Positions 35,958 through 45,432 are shown, counted from the stretch's first letter. The stretch is 64,000 nucleotides of DNA from Verrucomicrobiaceae bacterium (GCA_024232965.1 JACKQF010000006.1:1-64000); one strand, 5' to 3'. Made by a program: numbers and translations. Notes: generated from the letters alone by a model not told the origin.

Positions 35958-37453
35958 TAGATTGCCCCCCCTTTAATCGTGGTGGTGGTTGCCTCGCCAG
36001 CGGGCGCTTCCTCATCCCCCCACAGGACCCAAGTGTCTTTGCTTCCGCCCCCTTGGGATGAATTCACCACTAGAGAGCCCTTTTTCAGCGCCACGCGAGT
36101 TAGTCCACCCGGCACGACTCGAACCTTGTCTCCAGTCAGGACATAGGGACGTAGATCGATGTGTCGACCCTCAAAGTGATCATCCACAAAGACCGGGTGC
36201 CGCGATAGCGCCAGCACTGGTTGGGCGATGTAGTTGCGCGGATTGGCTCGGATGCGGTCGGCAAAAGTAGCGCGCTCTTCCTTGGTTGATGACGGCCCCA
36301 TCAGCATCCCGTAACCGCCGGATTCGTTCACGGCCTTCACCACGAGGTTTTCAAGGTTGGCTAGCATGTGATCGCACTCCTTGGGGTTGATCCCCAGGAA
36401 GGTCGGCACGTTGGCCAAGATCGGATCTTGATCCAGATAGTATTTGATCATGGCCGGGACGCAAGCATACACCGCCTTATCGTCCGCCACACCAGTGCCG
36501 ATGGAGTTTGCCAAAGCCACACGCCCACGCTGATACGACTGCACCAGCCCTGGAACTCCCAGCAGCGAATCTTCGCGGAAGACCAGTGGGTCGAGGAAAT
36601 CATCATCAATGCGGCGGTAGATCACGTCCACCCGTTCCAACCCGCGCGTGGTGCGCATGAAGACGCAATCGTTGCGCACGATCAAATCGCGACCTTCAAC
36701 AATCGGCACACCCATCTGCCGGGCCAGGAAGCAGTGCTCGAAGTAGGCGCTGTTAAAAACACCAGGCGTCAGCACCACGATCACTGGATCTGGAAGTCCA
36801 GGAGGTGCTAGATGGGCCAGCGTATCGCGAAGCATGGTCCCATAGGCATCCACCGGACGCACCCGAAGGGAGTGGAGCAACTCCGGAAAGGTGCGCTTCA
36901 TCGTGCTGCGATTTTCCAGCATGTAGGAAGCACCGGAGGGGCAGCGTCCGTTGTCCTCCAGCACATAATACTCACCATCCCCCCCGCGCACAAGATCGGT
37001 GCCGCAGATGTGGATGTAGATGTCGTGTGGCACATGCACTCCGCGGAATTCGGGTCGGTAGTGGGAAGCGCTATGGACTAACTCCGCTGGAACCACTCCA
37101 TCCTTGATGATCTTTTGATCGTGGTAAACGTCGCGCAGGAAGAGATTCAGCGCTGTGATGCGCTGAATGAGCCCCGCCTCAATCCGGTCCCACTCTTTGC
37201 GCGGAATCACGCGCGGCATCAGGTCGAAGGGGAAAATGCGCTCCGTACCCTGATTGTCGCCGTAAACGGTAAAAGTCACCCCTTGTCTAAGAAAGGCCGC
37301 ATCCGCCGCGCGCTGGTGTTGCCCGTATTCCGCTGCGGTGAGTCCTCCAATGTTTTGGCTCAGGCTCCGGTAATGCGGGCGTACCGTTGCGTTATCGCTG
37401 AACACCTCGTCGAAGAAAGTGCCCGTATCGTAGCTATTGAACAGGGAGGACAT
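35957..37453 (-). CDS. Circularly permuted type 2 ATP-grasp protein (DUF404/DUF407)
   Basis: A 498-residue protein with the opening YDTGTFFDEVFSDNATVRPHYRSL and segments FPFDLMPRVIPRKEWDRIEAGL, HICGTDLVRGGDGEYYVLEDNGRCPSGASYMLENR and VKAVNESGGYGMLMGP, all typical of this ATP-grasp group. These enzymes are predicted ligases joining a carboxylate to an amine at the cost of ATP, possibly forming a peptide product with the DUF403 partner encoded downstream. The gene starts about 110 bases from the divergent folA start, so the gap holds both promoters. Confidence 0.88.
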   Translation of the reverse strand: MSSLFNSYDTGTFFDEVFSDNATVRPHYRSLSQNIGGLTAAEYGQHQRAADAAFLRQGVTFTVYGDNQGTERIFPFDLMPRVIPRKEWDRIEAGLIQRITALNLFLRDVYHDQKIIKDGVVPAELVHSASHYRPEFRGVHVPHDIYIHICGTDLVRGGDGEYYVLEDNGRCPSGASYMLENRSTMKRTFPELLHSLRVRPVDAYGTMLRDTLAHLAPPGLPDPVIVVLTPGVFNSAYFEHCFLARQMGVPIVEGRDLIVRNDCVFMRTTRGLERVDVIYRRIDDDFLDPLVFREDSLLGVPGLVQSYQRGRVALANSIGTGVADDKAVYACVPAMIKYYLDQDPILANVPTFLGINPKECDHMLANLENLVVKAVNESGGYGMLMGPSSTKEERATFADRIRANPRNYIAQPVLALSRHPVFVDDHFEGRHIDLRPYVLTGDKVRVVPGGLTRVALKKGSLVVNSSQGGGSKDTWVLWGDEEAPAGEATTTTIKGGAI

Positions 37454-37561
37454 GGTTGAGGCTACACTAGTAGCATGGACCGTGCCATGTCCATTGTCAG
37501 GCCGTCAGCGGCAATCGTCGTTGGGGCTTGTGCTCCCTCCGAATCCGTGCACGATGCGCCC

Positions 37562-38035
37562 ATGCCTGCCCCCAAACTCATCGCCATCGTCGCCATGGCT
37601 GCCAACCGCGTTATTGGCCGGGAGGGTAAGCTGCCGTGGCATTTTCCGGAAGACTTGAAGTTCTTCAAGCGCACGACCCTGGGCCACCCAATCCTCATGG
37701 GGAGGGCCACCTTTGAATCCATCGGCAAGCCACTACCTGGGCGGGAAAATGTCGTCTTGAGCAACACAATGAGTCCAACCGATGGCATCACCGTTCTGCG
37801 AGATGTCAGCGAACTGGCTACGGCCTGCCCAGACGCAAAAACCATCTATGTCATCGGTGGCGCGCGCCTCTTTGCCGACTTACTCCCGAAGTGCGACGGT
37901 CTCTACCTGACGGCTGTCCGGGGCGATTACGAGGGCGATGTCTTTCTGCCACCGTTCGAGCACCTTTTCGACCTGAACCACATCGTGGAGACCACGCCAG
38001 ACCTCGAATTTCGCTACTATCGGCGGAAGATCTGA
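37562..38035 (+). CDS. folA: Dihydrofolate reductase
   Basis: I choose the ATG at 37562 (MPAPKLIAIVAMA), which gives 157 residues and the normal family start; the frame can be extended upstream to 37475 but the added 29 residues have no family match. NRVIGREGKLPWHFPEDLKFFK contains the substrate-binding Asp (PED). GHPILMGRATFESIGKPLPGRENVVLS and IYVIGGARLFADLL bind NADPH. The enzyme reduces dihydrofolate for thymidylate and purine synthesis. No thyA is beside it. Confidence 0.93.
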   Translation: MPAPKLIAIVAMAANRVIGREGKLPWHFPEDLKFFKRTTLGHPILMGRATFESIGKPLPGRENVVLSNTMSPTDGITVLRDVSELATACPDAKTIYVIGGARLFADLLPKCDGLYLTAVRGDYEGDVFLPPFEHLFDLNHIVETTPDLEFRYYRRKI

Positions 38036-38041
38036 CTCATG

Positions 38042-39112
38042 TCAGCGGCGGATCTTATTGCCAGTCATAAGCAGGCTGCCGAAGGCAATGATGACCAGAA
38101 TGCCGAGGCCAAACACCCATGAAGGCATGCCGGACGGGTGCGCTGGAGTGCTCGGGGTGATTTTTGGAGTGATGGTGACGAGTTCGACCTCCGGCGTGGT
38201 ATCGACGGGATCCCAGTTCGCCGCCATCAGCAGATCAATCCCTGGGTTTTGATCCTTCACTTCGCAGGAGCAGGCACCGCACAGGTAGGTGGAATGTTCC
38301 AGGACATTGCCTTCGTGAATGCCTTTGCCGATCAGCGGCTCAAGAATTCGCCCGCGACCAAAGACGGGAAAGGCCATCGGTTCTCCGGTAAAGTCAGCCA
38401 GATCAGGCTCGATGTGCAGCAGCATCGCCAACAGCGCCGCTTCTTTTGGATCAGTACGGCTCAGGCGCAGGACAGAAAAATCAATCTTCAGCGGCAGAGT
38501 CGATTGCAGGGTGTCGACGGCGTTTTCGTGCGCGCGAGTCGAGCCGGGCTTTTCCGCCTCATCCTGAGTAATGACGCCATCGGGCAATTCCAGGGTGGAT
38601 TGCGCTTTCTCGAGAGCCTCCGTTAGGGTCTTGGTCGCTGCGTCATCCTTGACCTTATCTCCGCTCTCCACCAGCAGCCAGATCGCCGACTGCCCCGTCA
38701 AAAGCCGTTTGCGCAACTCCTGCCGCACCGGGGAGTCGATGATCACATTGAGGGCATCGCCCGAAAGGGGGGCCTGCCAGATGGGTTGGTTCCCGTCATC
38801 GCGCAGTTTGTTCGGATAATGCAGCGTGATTTGTGTCGGCGCACTGGTCACGGAGGGGGCAGGATGGAGGGTGACCTCGATGTTCGCAGGATGCTCCGCA
38901 GCTCCAGGGGCGTTGCGTAATTGCTCCACCAAAGCCTGCTCAGCAGCGCTCAGCCCCCCTTTGCCGGGGGTGATGGTGACGAGATACTCCGCAGGCGCCC
39001 ATCGCTCCAACGCATAGCGAAACACCGGAATCTGACAGGCCATGAGCGCACCGCTTCCTGCCAGGCAAAGGGCAACGGCAATTGATCGGACGGGCAAGGG
39101 GATGCTAAGCAT
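38042..39112 (-). CDS. Hypothetical secreted protein with C-terminal membrane anchor
   Basis: A 356-residue protein that I cannot place in a named family. The N-terminal 26 residues form a hydrophobic export signal ending at MACQIPVFRYALERW, a segment whose CQxPVFRYAL look suggests a conserved motif. A helical charged middle contains the repeated theme LAMLLHIEPDL. Near residues 278-285 it has a cysteine cluster YLCGACSCEVKDQNPG. One transmembrane segment lies at about 330-348, followed by a short basic tail. It ends 7 bases from the folA stop (convergent) and diverges from the PQQ-like gene. A thioredoxin-like fold or metal site is possible but unproven. Confidence 0.65.
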   Translation of the reverse strand: MLSIPLPVRSIAVALCLAGSGALMACQIPVFRYALERWAPAEYLVTITPGKGGLSAAEQALVEQLRNAPGAAEHPANIEVTLHPAPSVTSAPTQITLHYPNKLRDDGNQPIWQAPLSGDALNVIIDSPVRQELRKRLLTGQSAIWLLVESGDKVKDDAATKTLTEALEKAQSTLELPDGVITQDEAEKPGSTRAHENAVDTLQSTLPLKIDFSVLRLSRTDPKEAALLAMLLHIEPDLADFTGEPMAFPVFGRGRILEPLIGKGIHEGNVLEHSTYLCGACSCEVKDQNPGIDLLMAANWDPVDTTPEVELVTITPKITPSTPAHPSGMPSWVFGLGILVIIAFGSLLMTGNKIRR

Positions 39113-39191
39113 GGTGATGGAGAGATCGTGGTATTTTGCATGGTGTTTTCACGAAAGTCACGCGGCGTCACCCGTATAGACTCCTTCCACC

Positions 39192-42100
39192 ATGATGAAT
39201 CTCTCCCTTTTTTCGCCCCGGCGGCTCGCTCTGCTTCTCTCAATCGCAGCAGCTTCCGCGCCAGCTGCAGACTGGCCCACGTATCGCGGGGATGCAGCGC
39301 GCAGCGGCTACACGGCGGAGACCATCCCCAATCAACTGCGCCAGCGCTGGCAGTTCGACACTGGCCATGCGACGAAACCCGCTTGGCCGACCTCGGACCG
39401 GATGGAGTTCGACCTCGCCTTTCAACCAATCATCGTCGGCGATGTGGTGCTGTTTGGAAGTTCCGCCGATGACCAAGTTTATGCCATGGACGGAAAAACG
39501 GGCGCGGTGCGCTGGCGATTTTTTACCGGCGGACCCGTTCGGTTTGCGCCAGCGGCGTGGCAGGATCGCGTGTTTGTCGTCAGTGATGATGGTTACCTTT
39601 ACGCGCTGTCCGTGGTAGATGGGCATGTGATTTGGAAGCACCAGGGTGGTCCTGGGCCAGAGAAAGTGATCGGCAATGAGCGGCTGATTTCTCATTGGCC
39701 TGCCCGGGGTGGTCCGGTCGTTTGGGAGGACGCCGTCTATTACACCGCCGGGATCTGGCCCAGCGATGGCGTCTTTGTTCATGCACTCGATGCGGCTACG
39801 GGCAAACCGCGCTGGTCGAATAGCGAGACCGGTCGCATGAAAATGAATCAGCCTCATGGCGGTGCCGAGGCCGTCAGCGGCGTGGCACCCCAAGGCTACC
39901 TGCTGGCCAATGCAGACGCGCTGATCGTTCCGACCGGTCGCGCCGTGCCTGCGGTTTTCGAGCGGATGGATGGTAGCCTGCGCTACTATCAGCTGCAAAA
40001 AAATCAGCAACGTGGCGGCACCAGCACCTTCCTGACCGATGCGTTTTTCATGAACTCCGGCTGCCTGTTCGATGTTCCCACGGGCGAGCTCGCTTCGCAG
40101 CAGGGCATGGGTTGCGCGGTCGCGATCCCTGGTGGCGTGGTGCGTGCCGATGGCCGGTCTTTGATCATCTCCAAGTGGAAGGACGTCGAAAAGATCGATC
40201 GCAAAGGCCAAACGCAAAAACTGCGCACACTGGAGCAGGAAAAGCTAGTGCCGCTCGATGGCGAGGTGCGCTCATTCATCATCACCGGCAGCGAGGCCGT
40301 CATCGGTGGCGATGGCCAGATCAGCGCCATTGATTACAATGGCCAGCGCACCCAGTGGTGGAAGCAATCGGTGGAAGGTCGCGTGCTCGGGCTTGCCGCG
40401 GCTAATGGCATGTTAGTGGCGACGACTGATCGCGGCATCGTTTATCTCTTCGATGGTGTCCCCGGCCCACGCCCCGAGCCCCAGGTCGCAGCAGCCCCTC
40501 CCCCGCCAGACGCCAAGGCAGATGCAGAGGCGCAAAAGATCCTCGCAGCCAGTGGCATCGCTGCGGGTTATGCAGTGGTCTTGGGCGATGCCTCCGGCGC
40601 TCTCACCGAGTCCCTCACAAGGCTCTCGGAGCTGCAATTGATCGTGGTGGAGCCTGATGCTGCGCTGGCCGCGCAGGCACGATTGCGGCTTACCAGCGCA
40701 GGTGTTTATGGGTCACGCGTCACCGTTCTCGTCGCGGACCCCGCGCAGACACATCTGCCGAAGCATTTTGCCAATTTGATCATCGCGCCGCAGGACGCCG
40801 ACCCAAAAGAACTGGCCCGTATCCAGCGCCCCTACGGCGGCGTCATTTGCCATCGCAAGGCTGGAGAGATCACTGTGGAAAAGAGCGGTGTACCACCCGG
40901 TGCGGGCGAGTGGACCCACCAGAACGGCAATGCAGCCAACACACTTTGCTCTGACGACGAAATCGTCAAAGGCCAGCTCTCGATGTTTTGGTTTCGCGAT
41001 GTCGAGTTTGAGATCGCCAACCGCCATGGACAGGGTCCCGCGCCCCTGGTATCGCAGGGCTACATGGTTGTGAGCGGAGTGAATGGTTTGGTTTGTGTGG
41101 ATGCGTTCAATGGGCGCTTGCTTTGGGAGTTCCCGCTGAAGGAGTTCCTCATCGACTACGACGGCATCCATCACGATGTCGGCGTCGGCGATACGGGCGG
41201 CCCTTTCTGCATTGGGGGCGATTCCGTGTATGTAAAGAGCGGAGCGCGCTGTGTGCGGATCGATTTGGCGACGGGCAAAGTGCGGGGTGAATTTGACACT
41301 CCCGTCGCGGCAGATGCGGCAAACAGAAACTGGGGCTACCTGGCCTGGAACGACGGCGTCCTCTTTGGTTCCGTGGCCAACGAGGGCCACAATGTAAGTC
41401 CACGCTATCAGATGACTGAACTGCGCACAGAGTCCGTGCTGCTCTTTGCGATTGATCCAGATTCCGGCAAGCAACTCTGGCAATACCAGCCGAAGGGCAG
41501 CATTCGGCACAACTCCATCGGCATCGCCGGAGATCGCCTCTTCCTGATCGATCGCCCGCTCGTGGAAGCTGACCACATAGTGAATCCGAGGCGCGAAGGC
41601 AAGTCTGGAGCTCGACTCACCCACAGCGATGTGCCCAGCGGCACACTTCTGGCGCTAGAGGCCAGAACAGGCAAAGTGGCCTGGCAAAATGCGGACGATA
41701 TTTGGGGCACCCAGATCAGCATCAGCACCGCGCACAACGTGCTGCTGATGAATTATAAAGCCGTGCGCCACAACTTCTTCGAGCTGCCCTCAGAGGTCGG
41801 TGGCCGTCTCGGCGGATTTGATTTGAAGACCGGAACCAAACTTTGGGAGCAGCAAGTGAAGTATGAGACACGCCCGCTGATCAACGACGACAAAATCTAC
41901 GCTCAGGGTGGTGCGTGGGACCTGAGGACGGGGTCGCCTCTGCCCTGGGAGTTTTCGCGCTCATATGGCTGCGGGCAAATCTCCGCCAGTCGCAACATGC
42001 TGCTCTTTCGCTCTGCCACGCTCGGCTACGTCGATCTCGGCCACGATAAAGGCACCGAAAACTTTGGCGGCATCCGGCCCAGTTGCTGGATCAATGCCAT

Positions 42101-42194
42101 CCCTGCGTCGGGTCTCGTTTTGGTACCGGATGGTGCTTCAAAATGCCATTGCAGCTACCAAATGAAAGCCTGGTTTGCCCTTCAGGGAGAGTAA
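39192..42194 (+). CDS. PQQ-like double beta-propeller protein with inserted Rossmann (methyltransferase-like) domain
   Basis: A 1000-residue exported protein. A signal peptide (about 1-25) is followed by WPTYRGDAARSGYT, the usual start of PQQ-like repeat proteins. The first propeller has repeated VxAMDGKTGAVRWRF and LYALSVVDGHVIWKH blades up to about residue 430. A proline-rich joint at about 434-445 leads into a Rossmann-like segment of about 120 residues (GIAAGYAVVLGDASGALTES ... LIVVEPDAALAAQAR ... VTVLVADP) resembling a SAM-dependent methyltransferase. The second propeller runs from about 590 to the end. Whether the inserted domain is active is unknown. The combination is not obviously part of a named pathway. 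Confidence 0.78.
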   Translation: MMNLSLFSPRRLALLLSIAAASAPAADWPTYRGDAARSGYTAETIPNQLRQRWQFDTGHATKPAWPTSDRMEFDLAFQPIIVGDVVLFGSSADDQVYAMDGKTGAVRWRFFTGGPVRFAPAAWQDRVFVVSDDGYLYALSVVDGHVIWKHQGGPGPEKVIGNERLISHWPARGGPVVWEDAVYYTAGIWPSDGVFVHALDAATGKPRWSNSETGRMKMNQPHGGAEAVSGVAPQGYLLANADALIVPTGRAVPAVFERMDGSLRYYQLQKNQQRGGTSTFLTDAFFMNSGCLFDVPTGELASQQGMGCAVAIPGGVVRADGRSLIISKWKDVEKIDRKGQTQKLRTLEQEKLVPLDGEVRSFIITGSEAVIGGDGQISAIDYNGQRTQWWKQSVEGRVLGLAAANGMLVATTDRGIVYLFDGVPGPRPEPQVAAAPPPPDAKADAEAQKILAASGIAAGYAVVLGDASGALTESLTRLSELQLIVVEPDAALAAQARLRLTSAGVYGSRVTVLVADPAQTHLPKHFANLIIAPQDADPKELARIQRPYGGVICHRKAGEITVEKSGVPPGAGEWTHQNGNAANTLCSDDEIVKGQLSMFWFRDVEFEIANRHGQGPAPLVSQGYMVVSGVNGLVCVDAFNGRLLWEFPLKEFLIDYDGIHHDVGVGDTGGPFCIGGDSVYVKSGARCVRIDLATGKVRGEFDTPVAADAANRNWGYLAWNDGVLFGSVANEGHNVSPRYQMTELRTESVLLFAIDPDSGKQLWQYQPKGSIRHNSIGIAGDRLFLIDRPLVEADHIVNPRREGKSGARLTHSDVPSGTLLALEARTGKVAWQNADDIWGTQISISTAHNVLLMNYKAVRHNFFELPSEVGGRLGGFDLKTGTKLWEQQVKYETRPLINDDKIYAQGGAWDLRTGSPLPWEFSRSYGCGQISASRNMLLFRSATLGYVDLGHDKGTENFGGIRPSCWINAIPASGLVLVPDGASKCHCSYQMKAWFALQGE

Positions 42195-42235
42195 GCGACA
42201 GAAGCGCCCCATCACACTGCGCGAAGGCATCGACC

Positions 42236-42273
42236 AAAAAAAAACCGCCAGCCGGACGAACCCGCTGGCGGTT
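42236..42273 (-). terminator. Rho-independent terminator of the lipoprotein gene
   Basis: aaccgccagc (42243-42252) pairs with gctggcggtt (42264-42273) around an 11-base loop. The plus strand has nine A at 42236-42244, which read as a T-run after the stem on the minus strand. It lies just downstream of the minus-strand gene ending at 42295 and is the clearest terminator in the window. Confidence 0.8.
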
Positions 42274-42294
42274 GATGAAAACGAATCGAATCGC

Positions 42295-43170
42295 TTACTT
42301 GGCAGGCGTGCCGTAAACGGAGACTTCGCAGTAGTGGTTCATCTCGTTGGAGGTGTTACCATTGCTGTAAAGGCGGACGTAACGGGCCTTGGTGCCCTTG
42401 CCGTCGATGACGCGACCGTGGTTGGTCTCGATGTAGGCCATATCTGTGCCAGCACCGAAGCCGAGCGTATTGTCGTGATCGGAGTTGTAGAGCGTCGTAG
42501 CGGTCTTGAACTCTGGATCATCGGACACTTGAACGACCACATCAACGTAAGCCTGAGCTTGCTTGTGATAGTGCCAAACCAATAGCTTGAAGATGTTGGC
42601 TTCCTGTTCGAGGTCGATCTGGACCCACTGCTTACCAGGGGCAAGTTCGACGAAACAACCGTCAGAACCATCTGGATCGCCATCGGTCACGAGTGGCAGA
42701 TCACCGATGATCGGTGCGGGGTCGGAGGAAGTCACTGGCTTGTCCTTGGCCAGATTCACCGTGCCAGCTGGGGCCGTAAAGGACTTCACGACTTTGCTTG
42801 GATCAGGCTTCTCGAGGTTCGGCAGCTCAGCAGGCACTGGGGTGCCGATGAACATTGGCTTCGGAAACTCTGGGCTAATCGTGATTTCGCCACCGGCAGC
42901 GGCTGGTGCTGCGGCCGGAGCCGGAGTAGCTGCGGGGGCTGGTGCGGGCATCGGTGCTGGCGCTGGGGTCGGGGCAGCTGCGACTGGCGCAGGCGCAGGT
43001 GCAGGAGTTGGTGCCGGAGTAGTCGTAGGAGCTGGGGCCGCAGGTGCGGTGGCAGCTGGTGCCGTTGCGGCGGTTCCTTCAGGCTTCTTGTCGAGTTCAA
43101 GCGGATCGCAGGACGTGAGGGCCATGAGGCCGGCCAGCGCGGACAGGGTGGCGATGTGTTTATTCTTCAT
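42295..43170 (-). CDS. Lipoprotein with Pro/Ala linker and discoidin-type (F5/8 C) domain
   Basis: I choose the ATG at 43170 (MKNKHIATL), which gives a lipoprotein signal with lipobox cysteine C21 (LMALTSC); an earlier in-frame start at 43284 has no signal logic. Residues 33-92 are an almost pure Pro/Ala/Thr linker. The C-terminal part (about 150-291) looks like a discoidin domain, with NLAKDKPVTSSDPAP, WVQIDLEQEANIFKLLVWHY and GTKARYVRLYSNG. It is probably anchored in the outer membrane and extends the carbohydrate-binding domain into the medium. A strong terminator follows. Confidence 0.82.
   Translation of the reverse strand: MKNKHIATLSALAGLMALTSCDPLELDKKPEGTAATAPAATAPAAPAPTTTPAPTPAPAPAPVAAAPTPAPAPMPAPAPAATPAPAAAPAAAGGEITISPEFPKPMFIGTPVPAELPNLEKPDPSKVVKSFTAPAGTVNLAKDKPVTSSDPAPIIGDLPLVTDGDPDGSDGCFVELAPGKQWVQIDLEQEANIFKLLVWHYHKQAQAYVDVVVQVSDDPEFKTATTLYNSDHDNTLGFGAGTDMAYIETNHGRVIDGKGTKARYVRLYSNGNTSNEMNHYCEVSVYGTPAK
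42895..43074 (-). repeat. Low-complexity Pro/Ala-coding tract
   Basis: About 60 codons specify an irregular run of PA, PT and AA units in the lipoprotein linker. The DNA repeats ggtgct/ggagc-type hexamers, so slippage could change its length between strains. Confidence 0.75.
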
Positions 43171-43220
43171 TGTTTGGCTAAGGGGCTTGGGTTTTTTGGG
43201 GTTGTAGCAGGGGGGGGAGC

Positions 43221-44681
43221 TTAGACGTTGAAGTCTTCGGGTTTGAAAACGTACTTCGAACCAGATTTGATCGAGTCGTAGCACTTCAGAACCGTCACGC
43301 AGGTGTCATACGCCTGCTGCACGGGGCAGTTCAGGAGATTCAGATCATTGCGACGGACGGCCTCAATGAAGTTGGCCACGTGCGGTGTGTGGGGTGGGAC
43401 ATCAAGCTGAACAGGCAACTCAAAGGGATCCAGCGCCTTGGATTCGCGCACGTCAGCGACGCCGTTGGTGTCCATCCACTTCTTGGGGCGAGTCCAGGGC
43501 TTGGGTTTTTCCCAAATCTTGTTGTACACCGGAGCGGCTGCCGAACGGGCGATTAGCGGGTTGGCACCTTCAGTGTAATGCATCCAGTCTGGAGCATTTG
43601 GCTCGCGATAGACCTGGTTGGAGGAGAGACTCTCAGAGATCAGAACGGTGCCATCGATGCCCATGAGCTTTTCATAGTAGCCCTGTGAACCCGTGGTCGT
43701 CAGCACCTGATAGTAGCAGCGCATCGGACCGGTCGGCAGATTGTACTCATAGAGCGCCATGACGTTGTCTGGCAGTTCAAACTTGGCCTTGCCGTCAGTG
43801 CCGTCGTAGTAATCGACGCCACCGGTCGCCATCACGGATGTTGGGCGTGCGTGGAAGAACCAATTGAAGAGATCGATCTGGTGGGCACCGAGGTCAGCAA
43901 TCGGGCCGCCGCCATACTTAGCGAACCAGCGCCAGTTGCGGAATTCTTCCATGCTGTTGTAGCCAAACTTAGCCAAGTCCGCAGCAGGGATTTCCTGGTT
44001 CTTTGGCGTGCCCAGCGGCTGGCTGGCGGAGACGCCCCGGTTCCACTGGCCGTAACAATGGGTCACGCGGCCGATGAGGTGCTCCTTGTCCAAAATATTG
44101 TCACGAACGTGCTGATAGCGGGGATTGCTGTGACGCTGATGCCCGATTTGGAGGATGCCGCCCGTTTGACGCTGAGCAAGCACCATGTCCCGAGCAGCCT
44201 CAATCGTATTGGTCATCATCTTCTCACAATACACCGACTTACCAGCCTCAAGGCCCAGACGGGTGTAAGGAGCGTGCAGGAAGTCCGGCGTAGCGATGAA
44301 GATGGCGTCCAGCTTCGTCTCCTTCGCCAGCATCTCCGTGATGTCGGTGTATTCATTGATCGGGCCACCGACCTGATCTTTGTTTTCGTACTTCAAGTGC
44401 TGCGCAAAGGCGCGGCGATTGTAGTTCCAGATATCGCAGACAGCGACCCAGTTCATCACTGGGCCGAGCTTCGAAGCAGACACGCGGAGTCGATCTCCCT
44501 GCGCCCCGCAGCCGACCATTGCCACGTTGATCACGCGGTTCGGGTTCTCAGCCTGAGCGATGGCGGATTTACTGGTGGCAAGGTAGAGGCCCGCGCCTGC
44601 CTTCGCGCTGGTGCGCAAAAAGCCGCGCCGATCCATGAATCGGTTCAGGCCGGAGTTGGGGGTGGGAAGGGAAGAATTCAT
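43221..44681 (-). CDS. Gfo/Idh/MocA-family oxidoreductase, Tat-exported
   Basis: A protein of about 486 residues from the ATG at 44681 (starts at 44705 and 44636 are also in frame). MDRRGFLRTSAKAGAGL is a twin-arginine signal. The Rossmann core begins VINVAMVGCGAQGDRLR, and EKMMTN holds the family lysine context (YCEKMM); the substrate region has GGGPIADLGAHQIDLFNWF. Many exported members in this phylum act on sugars or sugar-like compounds with bound NAD(P). It follows the lipoprotein gene's promoter region on the same strand with a 50-base gap. Confidence 0.88.
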   Translation of the reverse strand: MNSSLPTPNSGLNRFMDRRGFLRTSAKAGAGLYLATSKSAIAQAENPNRVINVAMVGCGAQGDRLRVSASKLGPVMNWVAVCDIWNYNRRAFAQHLKYENKDQVGGPINEYTDITEMLAKETKLDAIFIATPDFLHAPYTRLGLEAGKSVYCEKMMTNTIEAARDMVLAQRQTGGILQIGHQRHSNPRYQHVRDNILDKEHLIGRVTHCYGQWNRGVSASQPLGTPKNQEIPAADLAKFGYNSMEEFRNWRWFAKYGGGPIADLGAHQIDLFNWFFHARPTSVMATGGVDYYDGTDGKAKFELPDNVMALYEYNLPTGPMRCYYQVLTTTGSQGYYEKLMGIDGTVLISESLSSNQVYREPNAPDWMHYTEGANPLIARSAAAPVYNKIWEKPKPWTRPKKWMDTNGVADVRESKALDPFELPVQLDVPPHTPHVANFIEAVRRNDLNLLNCPVQQAYDTCVTVLKCYDSIKSGSKYVFKPEDFNV

Positions 44682-44744
44682 TGCATTCACAAAAGCTGAG
44701 TTCACAAAACAGGTTACGGTTCCGAGACTGATCCGGTTGGCAGA

Positions 44745-45245
44745 TCAAGCTTGGTCTTCCGTAGTGGCAGCGCAGCACTTTTTGCCGCGAAAGAAGATCC
44801 CATCGAGAGAGATCTTATTGTGACCACAGGTAGCGAGAGCAAAAGCGGTGATCATGACTTCGATACCACGCGCAAGCACCGCATCATCGTCAGGGAGGGC
44901 CATGAGGCCAACGCTCAACGAAACAAAGACCAATCCGCCCAGAAGCAACGCAGTGCGGCTGAAGAGACCGATGAGGATCCATGCTCCCGTGAAAAGCAGG
45001 GCGTAAGGGAGATAACCGCAAAATGCCGCAACGGCCTTCGATGGCAGGAAAGTGTTATCCGCCATCAGATTGTAAATCGGAGTCATGTTTGACTTCAAAT
45101 TCTCCATCGAGAACGTAGTGGAAGTCTTGGAACGGAACTTATCCACACCAGCCAAGAAGAGGCGGAGGCCCACCCAGAGGCGGAGGATCAAGTTGGCATA
45201 AACCAGTTCAAGGCGGACTTTATTGGAATGGCAATCGGCTGACAT
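44745..45245 (-). CDS. DoxX-like integral membrane protein
   Basis: A 166-residue protein with four hydrophobic segments (around 18-33, 73-92, 96-115 and 127-140). The opening LILRLWVGLRLFLAGVDKF is typical of DoxX-like proteins. The C-terminus has two adjacent cysteines (GKKCCAATTED). DoxX relatives have been linked to quinone-dependent oxidation or oxidative stress. There is a 63-base gap to the Gfo/Idh/MocA gene, so the two may be co-transcribed. The exact function is unknown. Confidence 0.75.
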   Translation of the reverse strand: MSADCHSNKVRLELVYANLILRLWVGLRLFLAGVDKFRSKTSTTFSMENLKSNMTPIYNLMADNTFLPSKAVAAFCGYLPYALLFTGAWILIGLFSRTALLLGGLVFVSLSVGLMALPDDDAVLARGIEVMITAFALATCGHNKISLDGIFFRGKKCCAATTEDQA

Positions 45246-45432
45246 ATCGATAGGGTTGGGATAGATTCGGGTTGCGAAGGGCGGGCACGATGCCCTGTTG
45301 ACAAGGGAAATCCAGCGAAATCTGCCCGTCCTGGAATCTCCACATTGTAGTTTTGACCCGGATTAACGAACATTCCGAAGGGGTTGGACTTGACGAGTAC
45401 GGTGTTTTTGGGGCAATCTCTTCATTCTTCTC

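Noticed and set aside
37475..37561. 29-residue extension of dihydrofolate reductase
   Set aside because: The family begins at MPAPKLIAIVAMA; the extra part matches nothing and lies in the divergent promoter region.
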